From: Pseudomonadota bacterium | GTDB lineage: Bacteria; Pseudomonadota; Alphaproteobacteria; Rhizobiales; Beijerinckiaceae | Assembly: GCA_020161975.1 (NCBI GenBank) | Contig: JAIUNP010000003.1 | Coordinates: 1-47,089 of the forward strand | Direction of reading: 5' to 3' | DNA length: 47,089 nt | Shown here: piece after piece, positions 1 to 7,479 of the stretch | Layout: each line of letters starts with the position of its first letter | Position numbering within the stretch: position 1 is the stretch's first letter | Position numbers and translations under genes: made by a program | Notes under the pieces: generated by a model | The model's input: only the letters and a program-made list of their open reading frames with translations | Told to the model about the DNA's origin: nothing | The model's database searches: none

Positions 1-138
1 GTCGATATGTTCCTCGACCGCATCCCATGCGTCCTGAATGGCGGGTGTTCCTTCGGCGGCAATGGCCTGGCGCAACACCTCCACCTGCCGGATCATCTTG
101 GGTACGTTGCGGGTGCCGTATTTGGCGGGCGCGCTCAT
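1..138 (-). CDS. Hypothetical phage protein, 3' part missing
   Basis: The first 46 codons of a leftward gene are visible and the rest lies beyond the left edge. The ATG at 138-136 overlaps the TGA of the upstream gene in the ATGA arrangement used throughout this operon, which supports both the start and the reading frame. The visible part is soluble and helical, beginning MSAPAKYGTRNVPKMIRQ. I do not recognise a family. Confidence 0.6.
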   Translation of the reverse strand, partial: MSAPAKYGTRNVPKMIRQVEVLRQAIAAEGTPAIQDAWDAVEEHID

Positions 139-1013
139 GCCTCACCCCCGATCTTCGCCGCCAGATCGGCGGGCGGGGTCAGGGCGCGGATGGCTTGCAC
201 AGCACGCTCATAGCCGAAAGCTAATCCAGCATGTTTGGCAGCCCCAGCCGCATCCTCCCGCCCCATCATCCACGCCTTCGCCAGATCGGCTTGGCGCGCA
301 TCTGGGTCGGGTTGGAGGGCGGCGCGCTGATGATGCCGGTCACAGTGCCGCTTTGCGTCGTCTAGGTTATCGTGCTGGCTCATGTCAAAGTGCGCCCAGA
401 AGCGCCCATGACGGTCTTGCGTAACGAAATACTGGAAATGGTGCGGGCGTCCGCATGTGCCGCCTTCGCGGAAGTCAGGCCACACCAGCGGCTTGACCTT
501 CACGGCCCCCGCCAGCGCCGCATCCCGCTCGGCCTCGGCCTTCTCGGCGCGGTCCCGCAACTCTTGTTCCAGCGCCAGCGCGTAGGCGCGGCTTTCGGTC
601 AGATCGGCGATAACCAGTTCCGCGATATTCGCGTAAATCGGCCCGTCCTCCGGTGAAAACAATGGACCGCTGTCAGTGTTCGGCATCGGAATGAATTCGT
701 TGATGCTGTTTCGCATAGCGCACAGGGCTTCCCAGTGCGCCCGCGTCATGCGTTGAAAGCAGTCTTTCGCGCGGATGGCGTCGTCCCGCTCGGCGGTCAG
801 CCGGGCGATTTCGGCTGCCTCGGCTGCGGGGTCTGGCGTGCGCTGATTCCATCCGCCGGGAAAATTGTCCGGGTCAGGCCCTTCCGCATCGCAGTAATCA
901 CAGCGGACAAAGCCCCATCCATGGCCGTCTGAGGCTCCGACAATTCGCAGCATTTCGGTCGTGCCGCAGAACGGGCAGGGAAGAAGTTCAGGCGCTTTCA
1001 TGTCATCTGGCAT
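135..1013 (-). CDS. Lar-like zinc ribbon protein (restriction alleviation type)
   Basis: This 292-aa protein opens with a Lar-type zinc ribbon at about residues 10-55: LPCPFCG, then CDYCDAEGP, then GGWNQR. Lar-family proteins ease restriction of phage DNA by modulating type I systems, but the motif alone does not prove that role. Residues about 65-165 are helical and charged, probably coiled coil. The C-terminal part (KVKPLVW, then aromatic and His-rich stretches) resembles segments common in small proteins of Rhodobacteraceae phages. The start is supported by a good AGGAGG element just upstream. The length is well above that of a minimal Lar protein (about 60-100 aa), so it is a fusion or multidomain version. 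Confidence 0.6.
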   Translation of the reverse strand: MPDDMKAPELLPCPFCGTTEMLRIVGASDGHGWGFVRCDYCDAEGPDPDNFPGGWNQRTPDPAAEAAEIARLTAERDDAIRAKDCFQRMTRAHWEALCAMRNSINEFIPMPNTDSGPLFSPEDGPIYANIAELVIADLTESRAYALALEQELRDRAEKAEAERDAALAGAVKVKPLVWPDFREGGTCGRPHHFQYFVTQDRHGRFWAHFDMSQHDNLDDAKRHCDRHHQRAALQPDPDARQADLAKAWMMGREDAAGAAKHAGLAFGYERAVQAIRALTPPADLAAKIGGEA

Positions 1014-1022
1014 TCTGCCCTC

Positions 1023-1427
1023 CTATTCTGCAAGGGCGCGGAGGTAATCCATCGCCCCTTCCGCATAATCTTTCATGGTCGCGTCCATGTCGTGCCGGTT
1101 GAGGATGTGGCCCAGGAAGCCATCGAGCGTGTCGGGATCGGCAAGCAGGACACTCGCCGCGTTGACGATATCCACGGATTGCAGCCGCTTTACCTCGGCC
1201 CGAAGGGCCGCGATTTCGCCGAGCATTTCCGGCACCAGATCACGGGCGGCGACGATAAAACTGGCGTCAGCGTCGGCGGCATTGTATCCGCCCCATGACG
1301 TGCAAATGTCGAAGCCTGCACCAGTGATGCACTGCGCGGGCGCCCCTTCCTCATCGGGACCAATCCTCCACGGCCCCGGCGTCACGCCCTCCACCGCATC
1401 GGCGGCGCGCTTGAGAATGTCAGTCAT
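1023..1427 (-). CDS. Ead/Ea22-like phage protein
   Basis: This 134-aa protein begins MTDILKRAADAVEGVTPGPW. The TPGPW element followed by DADASFIVAARDLVPEML and a short coiled coil (IAALRAEVKRLQS) is the pattern of Ead/Ea22-like proteins found in early operons of many phages; their function is unknown. A longer open frame exists upstream, but the ATG at 1427 overlaps the end of the next gene by eight bases, matches the family start, and avoids a low-complexity out-of-frame leader. Confidence 0.6.
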   Translation of the reverse strand: MTDILKRAADAVEGVTPGPWRIGPDEEGAPAQCITGAGFDICTSWGGYNAADADASFIVAARDLVPEMLGEIAALRAEVKRLQSVDIVNAASVLLADPDTLDGFLGHILNRHDMDATMKDYAEGAMDYLRALAE

Positions 1428-1683
1428 TCGCGGTCCTCTCCATAAGCCCAACCCGGGCGATAAAATCCCGCCACGCGGCGAGCAGTGCATTCTTGGCGGC
1501 CAGTTCGGTCTTGGCCCGGCCATCGGTGGCGCAGGTCTTGCCGTTGAGCCACAGCCGCCACGTCCACGGCAGGCGGTCACGAGGCAATCCGGCGGGCGGG
1601 AACACCGCGCCCACGTCCACCGTGCCAGAGCGCAGGAGGATGCGACCGCGGAGGTAGTCGGAGGCGATGAAGCGGGCGGTCAT
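1420..1683 (-). CDS. Conserved small phage protein
   Basis: This 87-aa protein has a central WTWRLWLNGKTCATDGRAKT segment and a helix (TELAAKNALLAAWRDFIARV). The alternating beta pattern before a final helix is usual for small early phage proteins that annotate as hypothetical. It overlaps the gene downstream by eight bases and the one upstream by four, so it is probably translated by coupling. No function is proposed. Confidence 0.55.
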   Translation of the reverse strand: MTARFIASDYLRGRILLRSGTVDVGAVFPPAGLPRDRLPWTWRLWLNGKTCATDGRAKTELAAKNALLAAWRDFIARVGLMERTAND

Positions 1684-1844
1684 GGCTCCACCAGGTCAAC
1701 AATCGCGCCGCCGCCGACGATCAAGGCCGCCATGCCCAAGAGCAAAACCCACCACTCAAAGCCTGTGGATGCGCCAAATGGTTCGACCAACATCCCGGCT
1801 GCGAATAGCATCACCTTGCCGATGCCTCTGAGGGTGCCACTCAT
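1680..1844 (-). CDS. Small membrane protein
   Basis: This 54-aa protein begins MSGTLRGIGKVMLFAAGML and has a hydrophobic span (WWVLLLGMAALIVGGGAIV) near its C-terminus, with a weaker one near the N-terminus. It would sit in the inner membrane. A start nine codons upstream is possible, but the chosen ATG at 1844 gives the ATGA overlap with the upstream gene's stop. No family is recognised. Confidence 0.5.
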   Translation of the reverse strand: MSGTLRGIGKVMLFAAGMLVEPFGASTGFEWWVLLLGMAALIVGGGAIVDLVEP

Positions 1845-2914
1845 CCCGCCACCCCCGGCATCTGGTCCCACGTCCGACCGTCCAGCAGGCGGCCAGCGGC
1901 TTTCTTGCCGACACGGGCGATAAAAGCTGCGCCAGCCTCGGGATAAAGCTCAGCGGCGCGCGGGACATGCGGGTGTCCGGCAAAGCAGCGCCACCCGGAG
2001 CGCGGATTTCCTGCGGCGTCCTCTGGCGTTGATGGCGCCCACTCCCCCCATTGCTTAAAGTGGAACGCCACCCCCGCCGCTTGGCACTGGTCGCGCAGGG
2101 ACCGCGCCCAGTCCGGGTGCATCGGGCGCGCGCCGGGGCCGCTCTCGCCGCCGACGATTACGAGGTCGAGGCCGTCGAGGATGGCGCCGCCTATGTCTTG
2201 CCTCTCGTGGCCGTCCTGATCTTCGTGCGTTGACGCGCCGGGAATATATGGCTGAGTGCCGATCCACCGCGTCAAATCCACCGGCCCCAGCAGCGGCTCG
2301 GCGCTGATAAATCGCACCGCCGCCGGGCAGGCCAGCAGGTGCGGAATGCGCAGATCGGTGCTGGCCTGATCGCTGATCGAGGTGCCCAGCCAGACGTTGC
2401 GGAGGGGTCCGACAGGGTGGTTTCGCAAGAAACCCATGTCGCCAACCAATGCCACGCCGCCTTTGCGTGATGCGACTGCGAGGTCGGCCCAATAGATCGG
2501 GGATTGCAGGTGGGACATGTAATCCCGCGCCCGCTCTGGCCGCTTGGTCAGCACCTGAAAAGTATGCTGCGGAGCCAGTGCCATCACCGCGAAAACCCGG
2601 TCGATCCATTCATCCGGCACCGCCTCGTGGAACAGGTCCGAGGTCGAGTTGACGAAAATCCGGCGGGGTTTGCGCCAGCGCAGGGGCTTGTCCAGCGCCG
2701 ACTCGTTGAACCGCAGTTTCCCGGTCCAGCGGTGATCGGTCTTGCCCGGCTGGCCGACGATCTGCGCCAGCCCTTCGCCCCACTGGCCCGGCCCGCTGAA
2801 CCGCGCCGCCATGATTTCGGCATAGCAGTTCCGGCAGCCCTCATCGACACGGGTGCAGCCGCCGATCGGGTTCCATGTGGCGTCGGTCCATTCGATCTTG
2901 CTGTTCTCAGCCAT
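1841..2914 (-). CDS. DUF5131 (phage Gp37/Gp68) three-Cys-motif protein
   Basis: This 357-aa protein begins MAENSKIEWTDATWNPIGGC. It has the family hallmarks: WTDATWNP, a CX6CX2C cluster (GCTRVDEGCRNCYAE, residues about 20-34), IFVNSTSDLFHEAVP, VLTKRPER, and a C-terminal half with WLGTSI, FISAEPLLGPV and VIVGGESGPGARPM. The family is frequent in phages and mobile elements. Its three-cysteine cluster resembles that of radical-SAM enzymes, and some members occur beside a TcmP partner. I see no TcmP here. A start 27 codons upstream is possible, but the chosen ATG begins at the conserved sequence. The length matches the family. Confidence 0.85.
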   Translation of the reverse strand: MAENSKIEWTDATWNPIGGCTRVDEGCRNCYAEIMAARFSGPGQWGEGLAQIVGQPGKTDHRWTGKLRFNESALDKPLRWRKPRRIFVNSTSDLFHEAVPDEWIDRVFAVMALAPQHTFQVLTKRPERARDYMSHLQSPIYWADLAVASRKGGVALVGDMGFLRNHPVGPLRNVWLGTSISDQASTDLRIPHLLACPAAVRFISAEPLLGPVDLTRWIGTQPYIPGASTHEDQDGHERQDIGGAILDGLDLVIVGGESGPGARPMHPDWARSLRDQCQAAGVAFHFKQWGEWAPSTPEDAAGNPRSGWRCFAGHPHVPRAAELYPEAGAAFIARVGKKAAGRLLDGRTWDQMPGVAG

Positions 2915-2948
2915 TGACGGCCTCCATTGTCTCGTTGTTGCTGTGTGC

Positions 2949-3212
2949 ATGTGGACCAAGCGACTGACCATCATCGGCGGGGAGCGGCTGGCCAACGACT
3001 GGACCGTCTATCGCAACGGCCAGCCGGTGGGCCGGGTTTGCCGGATGCACAGCAACGTGCCGGACTCTCAGATCACTTGGTCCAGCTGGGTGCCGCCATA
3101 TGAGCGCGGCATCGTCGCGGACGAGGGCGCCGGGCTTGAGGCTTTGCGGTCCAGCATCCGCGCCCGCTGGCCAGATGGGCCGGGCATGTTGCCCAAGGAT
3201 GGGCCGGGGTAG
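2949..3212 (+). CDS. Small hypothetical protein reversed within the leftward operon
   Basis: This 87-aa protein begins MWTKRLTIIGGERLANDWTV and continues YRNGQPVGRVCR, a beta-rich fold, then a helix with EALRSSIRARWPDG. The pattern looks like a genuine protein, whereas the overlapping minus-strand frames are Pro/Arg/Ala-rich shadows. It lies between two leftward genes and points the other way. No strong Shine-Dalgarno sequence precedes the ATG, so a nearby GTG at 2943 could also start it. Function unknown. Confidence 0.55.
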   Translation: MWTKRLTIIGGERLANDWTVYRNGQPVGRVCRMHSNVPDSQITWSSWVPPYERGIVADEGAGLEALRSSIRARWPDGPGMLPKDGPG

Positions 3213-3213
3213 G

Positions 3214-3465
3214 TCAGCCATTGACGGGCTCCCGAACCATCTGGAAGGTAAACTCGGGCCTCGCATCGCACAGGACGAGGAAGCGGGTGCCGGGATCGGC
3301 AGCGGTGAAATAGCCCTTTCGGGATATGAACCGCTCAAGATCGTCCTTTGTCATGGACGGCTCAACCGGCCCCATCCAGTCAACGTTCCCGAACGTGATC
3401 GGGACGGGACCGCCAAAACAGTAGCCGTTAGACCTTTCTTGCGGGATCACATAGACGTGGACCAT
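3214..3465 (-). CDS. Hypothetical phage protein
   Basis: This 83-aa protein begins MVHVYVIPQERSNGYCFGG. It is rich in beta-strand patterns with one helix (TKDDLERFISRKG). The ATG at 3465 lies one base after the upstream gene's stop. A longer open frame reaches 3714, but its extra part is Ser/Pro/Arg-rich and overlaps the two upstream genes, so it is rejected. A GTG three codons upstream is an alternative start. No family recognised. Confidence 0.5.
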   Translation of the reverse strand: MVHVYVIPQERSNGYCFGGPVPITFGNVDWMGPVEPSMTKDDLERFISRKGYFTAADPGTRFLVLCDARPEFTFQMVREPVNG

Positions 3466-3466
3466 A

Positions 3467-3661
3467 TCACCCACGATAAAGCCCCTCCCACCGCTTGATG
3501 TCTTCCGGGGTGACCCCGTGCCGCCGCGCAACGCGCTTGCGCAGGCCGTCGAGGTCATGCTGCAGCAGCACGCCGCCGGGGGTATGGCGCTCGGCCTCGG
3601 CCTTGGCGGCATCGAGGTCGGAGAAGATCGGATTGAGGATGATGAGGGATGGGCTGGCCAT
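3467..3661 (-). CDS. Hypothetical phage protein
   Basis: This 64-aa protein begins MASPSLIILNPIFSDLDAAK. It has an N-terminal beta strand, then helices, and ends with ARRHGVTPEDIKRWEGLYRG, which resembles a small helix-turn-helix or DNA-contacting tail. It sits between the exonuclease gene (three bases away) and the next small gene. No function is claimed. Confidence 0.5.
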   Translation of the reverse strand: MASPSLIILNPIFSDLDAAKAEAERHTPGGVLLQHDLDGLRKRVARRHGVTPEDIKRWEGLYRG

Positions 3662-3664
3662 GGC

Positions 3665-4324
3665 TCAGTCCTTCCCCGCCGCGTAATAGACCTTCGGTTC
3701 CGGCAGGCGCCCATCCACGATCATGCGCTCCAGCAGGAAGCGAGCGGCCTCTGCGTCTGCCATGGCGTCGTGGGCATTGGCGTTGACGAACCCGAACCAC
3801 TCGCAGGCCACCGACAGCTTGACGAAGCCGCGCATGATGCAAAGTCCGTCGGCGCCGTAAGGGTGCAGGCCGCGCATGGCGCAGATGGTCCGGGTTTGCT
3901 CGAACAGGTCAGGCCGACCGGCGCGGCGCAGCTCGGCACGCATCATCTTGGTGTCGAACTGGCTGTTGAAGGCCACCACGATCCGGCCAGATTCGACGTG
4001 TCCGGTATAGGCGTCCAGGACATCGGCCACGGGCACGCCATTGCTGGCAAGAAACTCAGTGGTCAGGCCATTCACCCGGCCCGCCTCTTCGCCCATCTCC
4101 CAGCCATCCGGCGCGACATAGAATTTCTGGCGCGACAGTTCCCGGCCCGCCTCGTCGCACAGGATAAAGGCGGCCGAGGCAAGGCGGGGCTGCGCCGGAT
4201 CGTCGGCGGGCAGCTTGAAGTTGAATAGGCCCGTCGTTTCGGTGTCGAACACCAGATAGGTCGGGGCCTTGATGTTTTCCCCATCGCCTTCAATGGCGTC
4301 GGTGATAACGGCTGCGGCTTCCAT
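3665..4324 (-). CDS. DEDDh 3'-5' exonuclease (DnaQ-like)
   Basis: This 219-aa protein carries the three exonuclease motifs of the DnaQ/DEDDh family: Exo I VFDTETTG (residues about 25-32), Exo II VAFNSQFD (about 117-124) and Exo III HDAMADAEA (about 185-193, with the catalytic His and final Asp). Such enzymes remove nucleotides from DNA or RNA 3' ends. It lies just downstream of recT, separated only by the tRNA gene, so it may serve the phage recombination or repair pathway; this is inference. No polymerase is fused to it. The length is typical of stand-alone phage DEDDh exonucleases. Confidence 0.85.
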   Translation of the reverse strand: MEAAAVITDAIEGDGENIKAPTYLVFDTETTGLFNFKLPADDPAQPRLASAAFILCDEAGRELSRQKFYVAPDGWEMGEEAGRVNGLTTEFLASNGVPVADVLDAYTGHVESGRIVVAFNSQFDTKMMRAELRRAGRPDLFEQTRTICAMRGLHPYGADGLCIMRGFVKLSVACEWFGFVNANAHDAMADAEAARFLLERMIVDGRLPEPKVYYAAGKD

Positions 4325-4351
4325 CAGTTTTACCTTCCGTTCGGTTGAGAT

Positions 4352-4428
4352 TGGTCGGGGTGGCGGGATTTGAACCCGCGACCTGCGGCACCCAAAGCCG
4401 CCGCGCTACCTGACTGCGCTACGCCCCG
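4352..4428 (-). tRNA. tRNA-Pro(UGG)
   Basis: A complete 77-nt cloverleaf with an encoded CCA end can be folded by eye: seven-base acceptor stem, D stem GCGC/GCGC, anticodon stem GCGGC/GCCGC around loop TTTGGGT (anticodon UGG at 34-36), variable loop AGGTC, T stem GCGGG/CCCGC with loop TTCAAAT. Acceptor position 6-67 is a C-A mismatch. The gene sits between recT (9 bases away) and the exonuclease gene in the same orientation, so it is probably processed from the operon transcript. It would read CCA, CCG and probably CCU. Confidence 0.93.
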
Positions 4429-4437
4429 AAGCTAAGA

Positions 4438-5442
4438 TCAGGCGCGCGCCTGCGCGGAGACAGCGGCGTCGATGGCGGCGCGCATGTCGGGGAAATGGGT
4501 CGAGATCAGTTCAAGCTGCGGCCCGTAAAGATCCTCGATGTCCTGCATCGGCGTCCCGGCCTGAATGTCGGTGATGATCATCCCGGCAAGATGGTCGAAG
4601 CGGTCACGATCCGGCGCCGGCCCTTTCGTGGCGGCGGGATCGTTGCGGGCCTCGGACAGAACTTCCCCGGTCTCGCCATCGACAACCTCGGTCGGGCCGG
4701 GGTCGGTGTCCTGCACATCTTCCGCCACCCGCTTCGCCTCTTCTTTCTTCGGCTGATCCTCGACCGCCGCCGCTGCGCGATCCTCAGGCGCCTTGACCGG
4801 CTTGGCTTCAATCGGCGCTTCGGCATTGGCCTTGACCGTGACAGGTTCACTGGCCGGGGTGATGTCGCGCACCTCCATTTCCAGTTCGACCTGTGCGGGC
4901 AGGCCGATCATCACTTCCGGGCAATAGAGGCGGATCAGGAAGGCCGCGCTGCGATACCGCAGCATCTGTTCCGGCATGGACTGGTATTTGGCGTTCTTGG
5001 TCCAGCCCTCGCGCTTCGCCATGTCCATGTCGCAGGTCACGGAGACGCGCTTGCCGGTGGTTTTCAGGATGCCGAAGGCCGTGACAGAGAGACTGTCGCC
5101 CTTGCCCTTCACTTCCCAATCTATCACGTCCTTGAACACGCCGTGCATGTTTGCCTTGGCAATCATGTAGGTGGTGTTCCAGCCCGGCTTGCCGCCGACG
5201 AAGTAGATGTTCTGCGCCACGGTGAGAGGGTCTTCGCGCAGGCGCATCGCCATGTTGATGACCAGCACGCCATTGGCCAGAGCCGACTCCATGGAGCCTT
5301 TGCGGAGGTGTTCGGGGAACAGCGGGGACATCGCCAGCATCTTGCCGACCCGCTGCATATGATCGAACACGGCGGGGTTCATCATGCCCTGATAGGAGCT
5401 GAGCTCGGTGGAGGCGACGGTTTGGGTGGTGAGAGCGTTCAT
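4438..5442 (-). CDS. recT: RecT family single-strand annealing recombinase
   Basis: This 334-aa protein shows the RecT pattern: AVFDHMQRVGKMLAMSPLFP near the start, then PLTVAQNIYFVGGKPGWN, TTYMIAKAN, a conserved WTKNAKYQSMPEQMLRYRSA segment and FLIRLYCPEV. It would bind ssDNA and anneal complementary strands in phage recombination. The C-terminal third (after about residue 210) is a charged acidic extension with a final helical domain, longer than in lambda-type relatives. A GGAAGAAGAA element before the ATG at 5442 and an ATGA overlap with the upstream gene fix the start. The upstream coiled-coil gene and downstream exonuclease are probable partners. Confidence 0.85.
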   Translation of the reverse strand: MNALTTQTVASTELSSYQGMMNPAVFDHMQRVGKMLAMSPLFPEHLRKGSMESALANGVLVINMAMRLREDPLTVAQNIYFVGGKPGWNTTYMIAKANMHGVFKDVIDWEVKGKGDSLSVTAFGILKTTGKRVSVTCDMDMAKREGWTKNAKYQSMPEQMLRYRSAAFLIRLYCPEVMIGLPAQVELEMEVRDITPASEPVTVKANAEAPIEAKPVKAPEDRAAAAVEDQPKKEEAKRVAEDVQDTDPGPTEVVDGETGEVLSEARNDPAATKGPAPDRDRFDHLAGMIITDIQAGTPMQDIEDLYGPQLELISTHFPDMRAAIDAAVSAQARA

Positions 5443-5702
5443 GCTTCTTCTTCCTTGATCTGGAGGCGCTGCATATCCAGCAGCAGGAGTTCGTTGCCGC
5501 AGACCGGCACGAGCCGGACGAGGCACCAGCGGAGGGGCTTGCCGCCGAAGGCCTGCGTCACGCGGCGGGTGGCGGCTTCGCGCGACGACTGGTCCCCTTC
5601 GGTTTTAAGCAGAATGGGGGCCTGACCTGCGGTCTCGATCACGAGGGCGAAAACACCCTCATTGTCGTAGTGGCTCACGGTGGTTTCGCGCCGACTGCTC
5701 AT
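5439..5702 (-). CDS. Hypothetical protein upstream of recT
   Basis: This 87-aa protein begins MSSRRETTVSHYDNEGVFAL and contains a beta-rich centre ending in LLLDMQRLQIKEEEA. It overlaps recT and the coiled-coil gene by four bases on each side, implying coupled translation with the recombination genes. No known family is recognised. Confidence 0.55.
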   Translation of the reverse strand: MSSRRETTVSHYDNEGVFALVIETAGQAPILLKTEGDQSSREAATRRVTQAFGGKPLRWCLVRLVPVCGNELLLLDMQRLQIKEEEA

Positions 5703-6454
5703 CGCGCCACCTGCCGCGTCTTGGTCCGGGTGCCAGGAATGTCCTGACCGTTCCAGTCCTTCGACCGCAACTCGGCATTGGCCAGCGACAGCAGAAGGTC
5801 GGACACCTTCGGATGGTCGCGGAGGTGCAGGAACAGTTGCGCGATGTTGACCAGCTCGGCCTCACGAACCTCGACCAGCGCCACGGTGCGGCCCCCGCCA
5901 GTGGCGGAACCGGCGTTGACCTTGGTTTCCCGGGCGGCCTGCTTTTCCAGATCGGCGGCTTGCTGCGCCATCCGTTCCGCCTCGACCTCGGCGTCAAGAT
6001 TGCCACTCGCTGCGGCTTCCTTGGCGAGCCGATCCGCTTCGGCCCGCGCGGCGTCAGCACGTTGCTGTTCCTCCGCCTTGCGCTTGCGCTCTTCTTCTGC
6101 CTCCCGGGCGAGCCAGTCGCTCTGCAGGGCCAGCATTGCCTCCGTCGCGCGCTTGATCCGCTCCATGAGGGGAGCAAATGCGGCCTGAACCGCCTTGGCG
6201 GCCTCGTCGTGAGGCTTCTTGGCATCGACCCGGGCCGCGTCGATCTTCTTTGACAGACCGCGCAGGCCGCCGATGTGATCGGTCAGCAGCTTGGCCTCCT
6301 CCTCGGACTTGATCGGGTTGTGCTTGGCACGAATATCGGTGCTGACGCACATCCATTCGTCCACGCTGCCCGCCAGTTCGGCCAGCTTGTCGGGATCGAA
6401 GGGCGGCGGGTTGTTTGCGCCCATGACGGCGCGGTCATTGATCAAGGTGTCCAC
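5699..6454 (-). CDS. Coiled-coil protein of the RecT recombination module
   Basis: This 251-aa protein has an N-terminal domain (NPPPFDPDKLAELAGSVDEW) and a long charged coiled coil at about residues 75-180 (repeated Ala/Glu/Lys/Arg heptads such as ERKRKAEEQQRADAARAEAD), then a compact C-terminal domain (ALVEVREAELVNIAQLFLHL). Similar coiled-coil proteins often lie beside recT or exonuclease genes in temperate phages, where they are suspected accessory factors. The function is not established. The gene overlaps its neighbours at both ends. Confidence 0.6.
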   Translation of the reverse strand: MDTLINDRAVMGANNPPPFDPDKLAELAGSVDEWMCVSTDIRAKHNPIKSEEEAKLLTDHIGGLRGLSKKIDAARVDAKKPHDEAAKAVQAAFAPLMERIKRATEAMLALQSDWLAREAEEERKRKAEEQQRADAARAEADRLAKEAAASGNLDAEVEAERMAQQAADLEKQAARETKVNAGSATGGGRTVALVEVREAELVNIAQLFLHLRDHPKVSDLLLSLANAELRSKDWNGQDIPGTRTKTRQVAR

Positions 6455-6822
6455 AGGGGCCTCCGTGAAAGGTCGATGGATTGGCGGGCCGTCATCATTT
6501 CGGCGATGAGGCCCCGGCGATGGAGCAGCGCGTCGTATTCCTCGCGCGTGATCGGGGTCAGGTAGGTCCAGTGATGCGCCGGGTCGCAGTATTCCCCATC
6601 GACCTCGCAGCGCAGGCGCTCCGGCCCGGACAGCTCGAAGGTTTCAGGGTCAATCTCGCGCTCGCACCAGATGCGGGCCACGACCCACGGGCCGCCCTTG
6701 ACCATGCGGCGCTTGAAGTAACCGCATTCGGGCACGCCGTCGTGCCGGGGCAGATCGGGATTGGCCAGCGCGGCGCGCCACCAGGCATAGAGTTGCGATG
6801 CGGTGGAGGGTTGGCGGATCAT
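6442..6822 (-). CDS. Conserved hypothetical phage protein
   Basis: This 126-aa protein begins MIRQPSTASQLYAWWRAALA and contains GYFKRRMVKGGPWVVARIWC, a C-terminal helix and TPITREEYDALL. The ATG at 6822 overlaps the upstream stop. The longer open frame to 6912 adds an Arg/Ala/Gly-rich leader typical of a shadow. A family with the VKGGPWV core is common in phages of alphaproteobacteria, without an assigned role. Confidence 0.55.
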   Translation of the reverse strand: MIRQPSTASQLYAWWRAALANPDLPRHDGVPECGYFKRRMVKGGPWVVARIWCEREIDPETFELSGPERLRCEVDGEYCDPAHHWTYLTPITREEYDALLHRRGLIAEMMTARQSIDLSRRPLWTP

Positions 6823-7064
6823 GCCATCCCCCTTTCCGTCCGGCGCCGCTGCGCCCGCTCTTCGGCAGCGGCACGCTGAGCCTCCCGCTTCGCCTTTTCG
6901 GCTTCGCGCCATGCCTCTGCGGCGCGCTTCACCGCAAGCGGCGTCGGGCCGGAGAACAGGATGGGGCTTTCATGGCCGATCTTCGCAAGGCAGGGGTCGC
7001 GCGGATCAATAGGGGTCCAAACCCGAATGCGTGCGTTCCAGAAGGTGGTGGGCTCGTCGGACAT
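6819..7064 (-). CDS. Small basic helical protein
   Basis: This 81-aa protein begins MSDEPTTFWNARIRVWTPID and ends in a highly charged helix (RAAEAWREAEKAKREAQRAA) that is probably coiled coil or nucleic-acid binding. The start gives a one-base overlap with the upstream stop. No family recognised. Confidence 0.5.
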   Translation of the reverse strand: MSDEPTTFWNARIRVWTPIDPRDPCLAKIGHESPILFSGPTPLAVKRAAEAWREAEKAKREAQRAAAEERAQRRRTERGMA

Positions 7065-7252
7065 CAGACCAGCCCCTTTTCTTCTGCAAGCCATTGCGGC
7101 AGCGTGACGATCACGGTCTTGCCGTCGCCGGTCTCTTCAATTTCGATCTGGCTTTTGGGGAGCCACGCCAGTTTGTCGCCGTCGTGGACCTGAACCGCAG
7201 CGGTGGTTTCGTGCCGCTTGGTCACCGTGATGTCGATCAGATCACTTTTCAC
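7064..7252 (-). CDS. Small conserved phage protein
   Basis: This 62-aa protein begins MKSDLIDITVTKRHETTAAV and has an all-beta pattern through AWLPKSQIEIEE, ending in a short helix (LPQWLAEEKGLV). The WLPKSQIEIE core recurs in small proteins of early phage operons. It overlaps the next upstream gene by four bases. Function unknown. Confidence 0.55.
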   Translation of the reverse strand: MKSDLIDITVTKRHETTAAVQVHDGDKLAWLPKSQIEIEETGDGKTVIVTLPQWLAEEKGLV

Positions 7253-7479
7253 AGCGACACCCTCTTCCGGACGTATTCGATCAGCCGGATCGTGTCGGCG
7301 ATCAGCTTGTCCCCGTCCGGCTGAAACGTCTGCCGGTGGGCCATTGCATAAAGCCCGGCCACAACCTCACCAGCGTTCGGCAGCGCGGCGCGATACGGCT
7401 GGCCCAGATGATCCGGCGCCGGGGTTTCGGCGGTCTCGAACTCGGGCAGGTGGACGGGGAGGAAGTGGCGGGCGGTCAT
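7249..7479 (-). CDS. Hypothetical phage protein
   Basis: This 76-aa protein begins MTARHFLPVHLPEFETAETP. Its second half is helical (GEVVAGLYAMAHRQTFQPDG and IADTIRLIEYVRK). It overlaps both neighbours by four bases. No family is recognised. Confidence 0.5.
   Translation of the reverse strand: MTARHFLPVHLPEFETAETPAPDHLGQPYRAALPNAGEVVAGLYAMAHRQTFQPDGDKLIADTIRLIEYVRKRVSL

Noticed and set aside
4352-4428. tRNA as a host attachment site
   Set aside because: Phage genes flank it closely on both sides and no integrase is adjacent, so it is treated as a phage gene.
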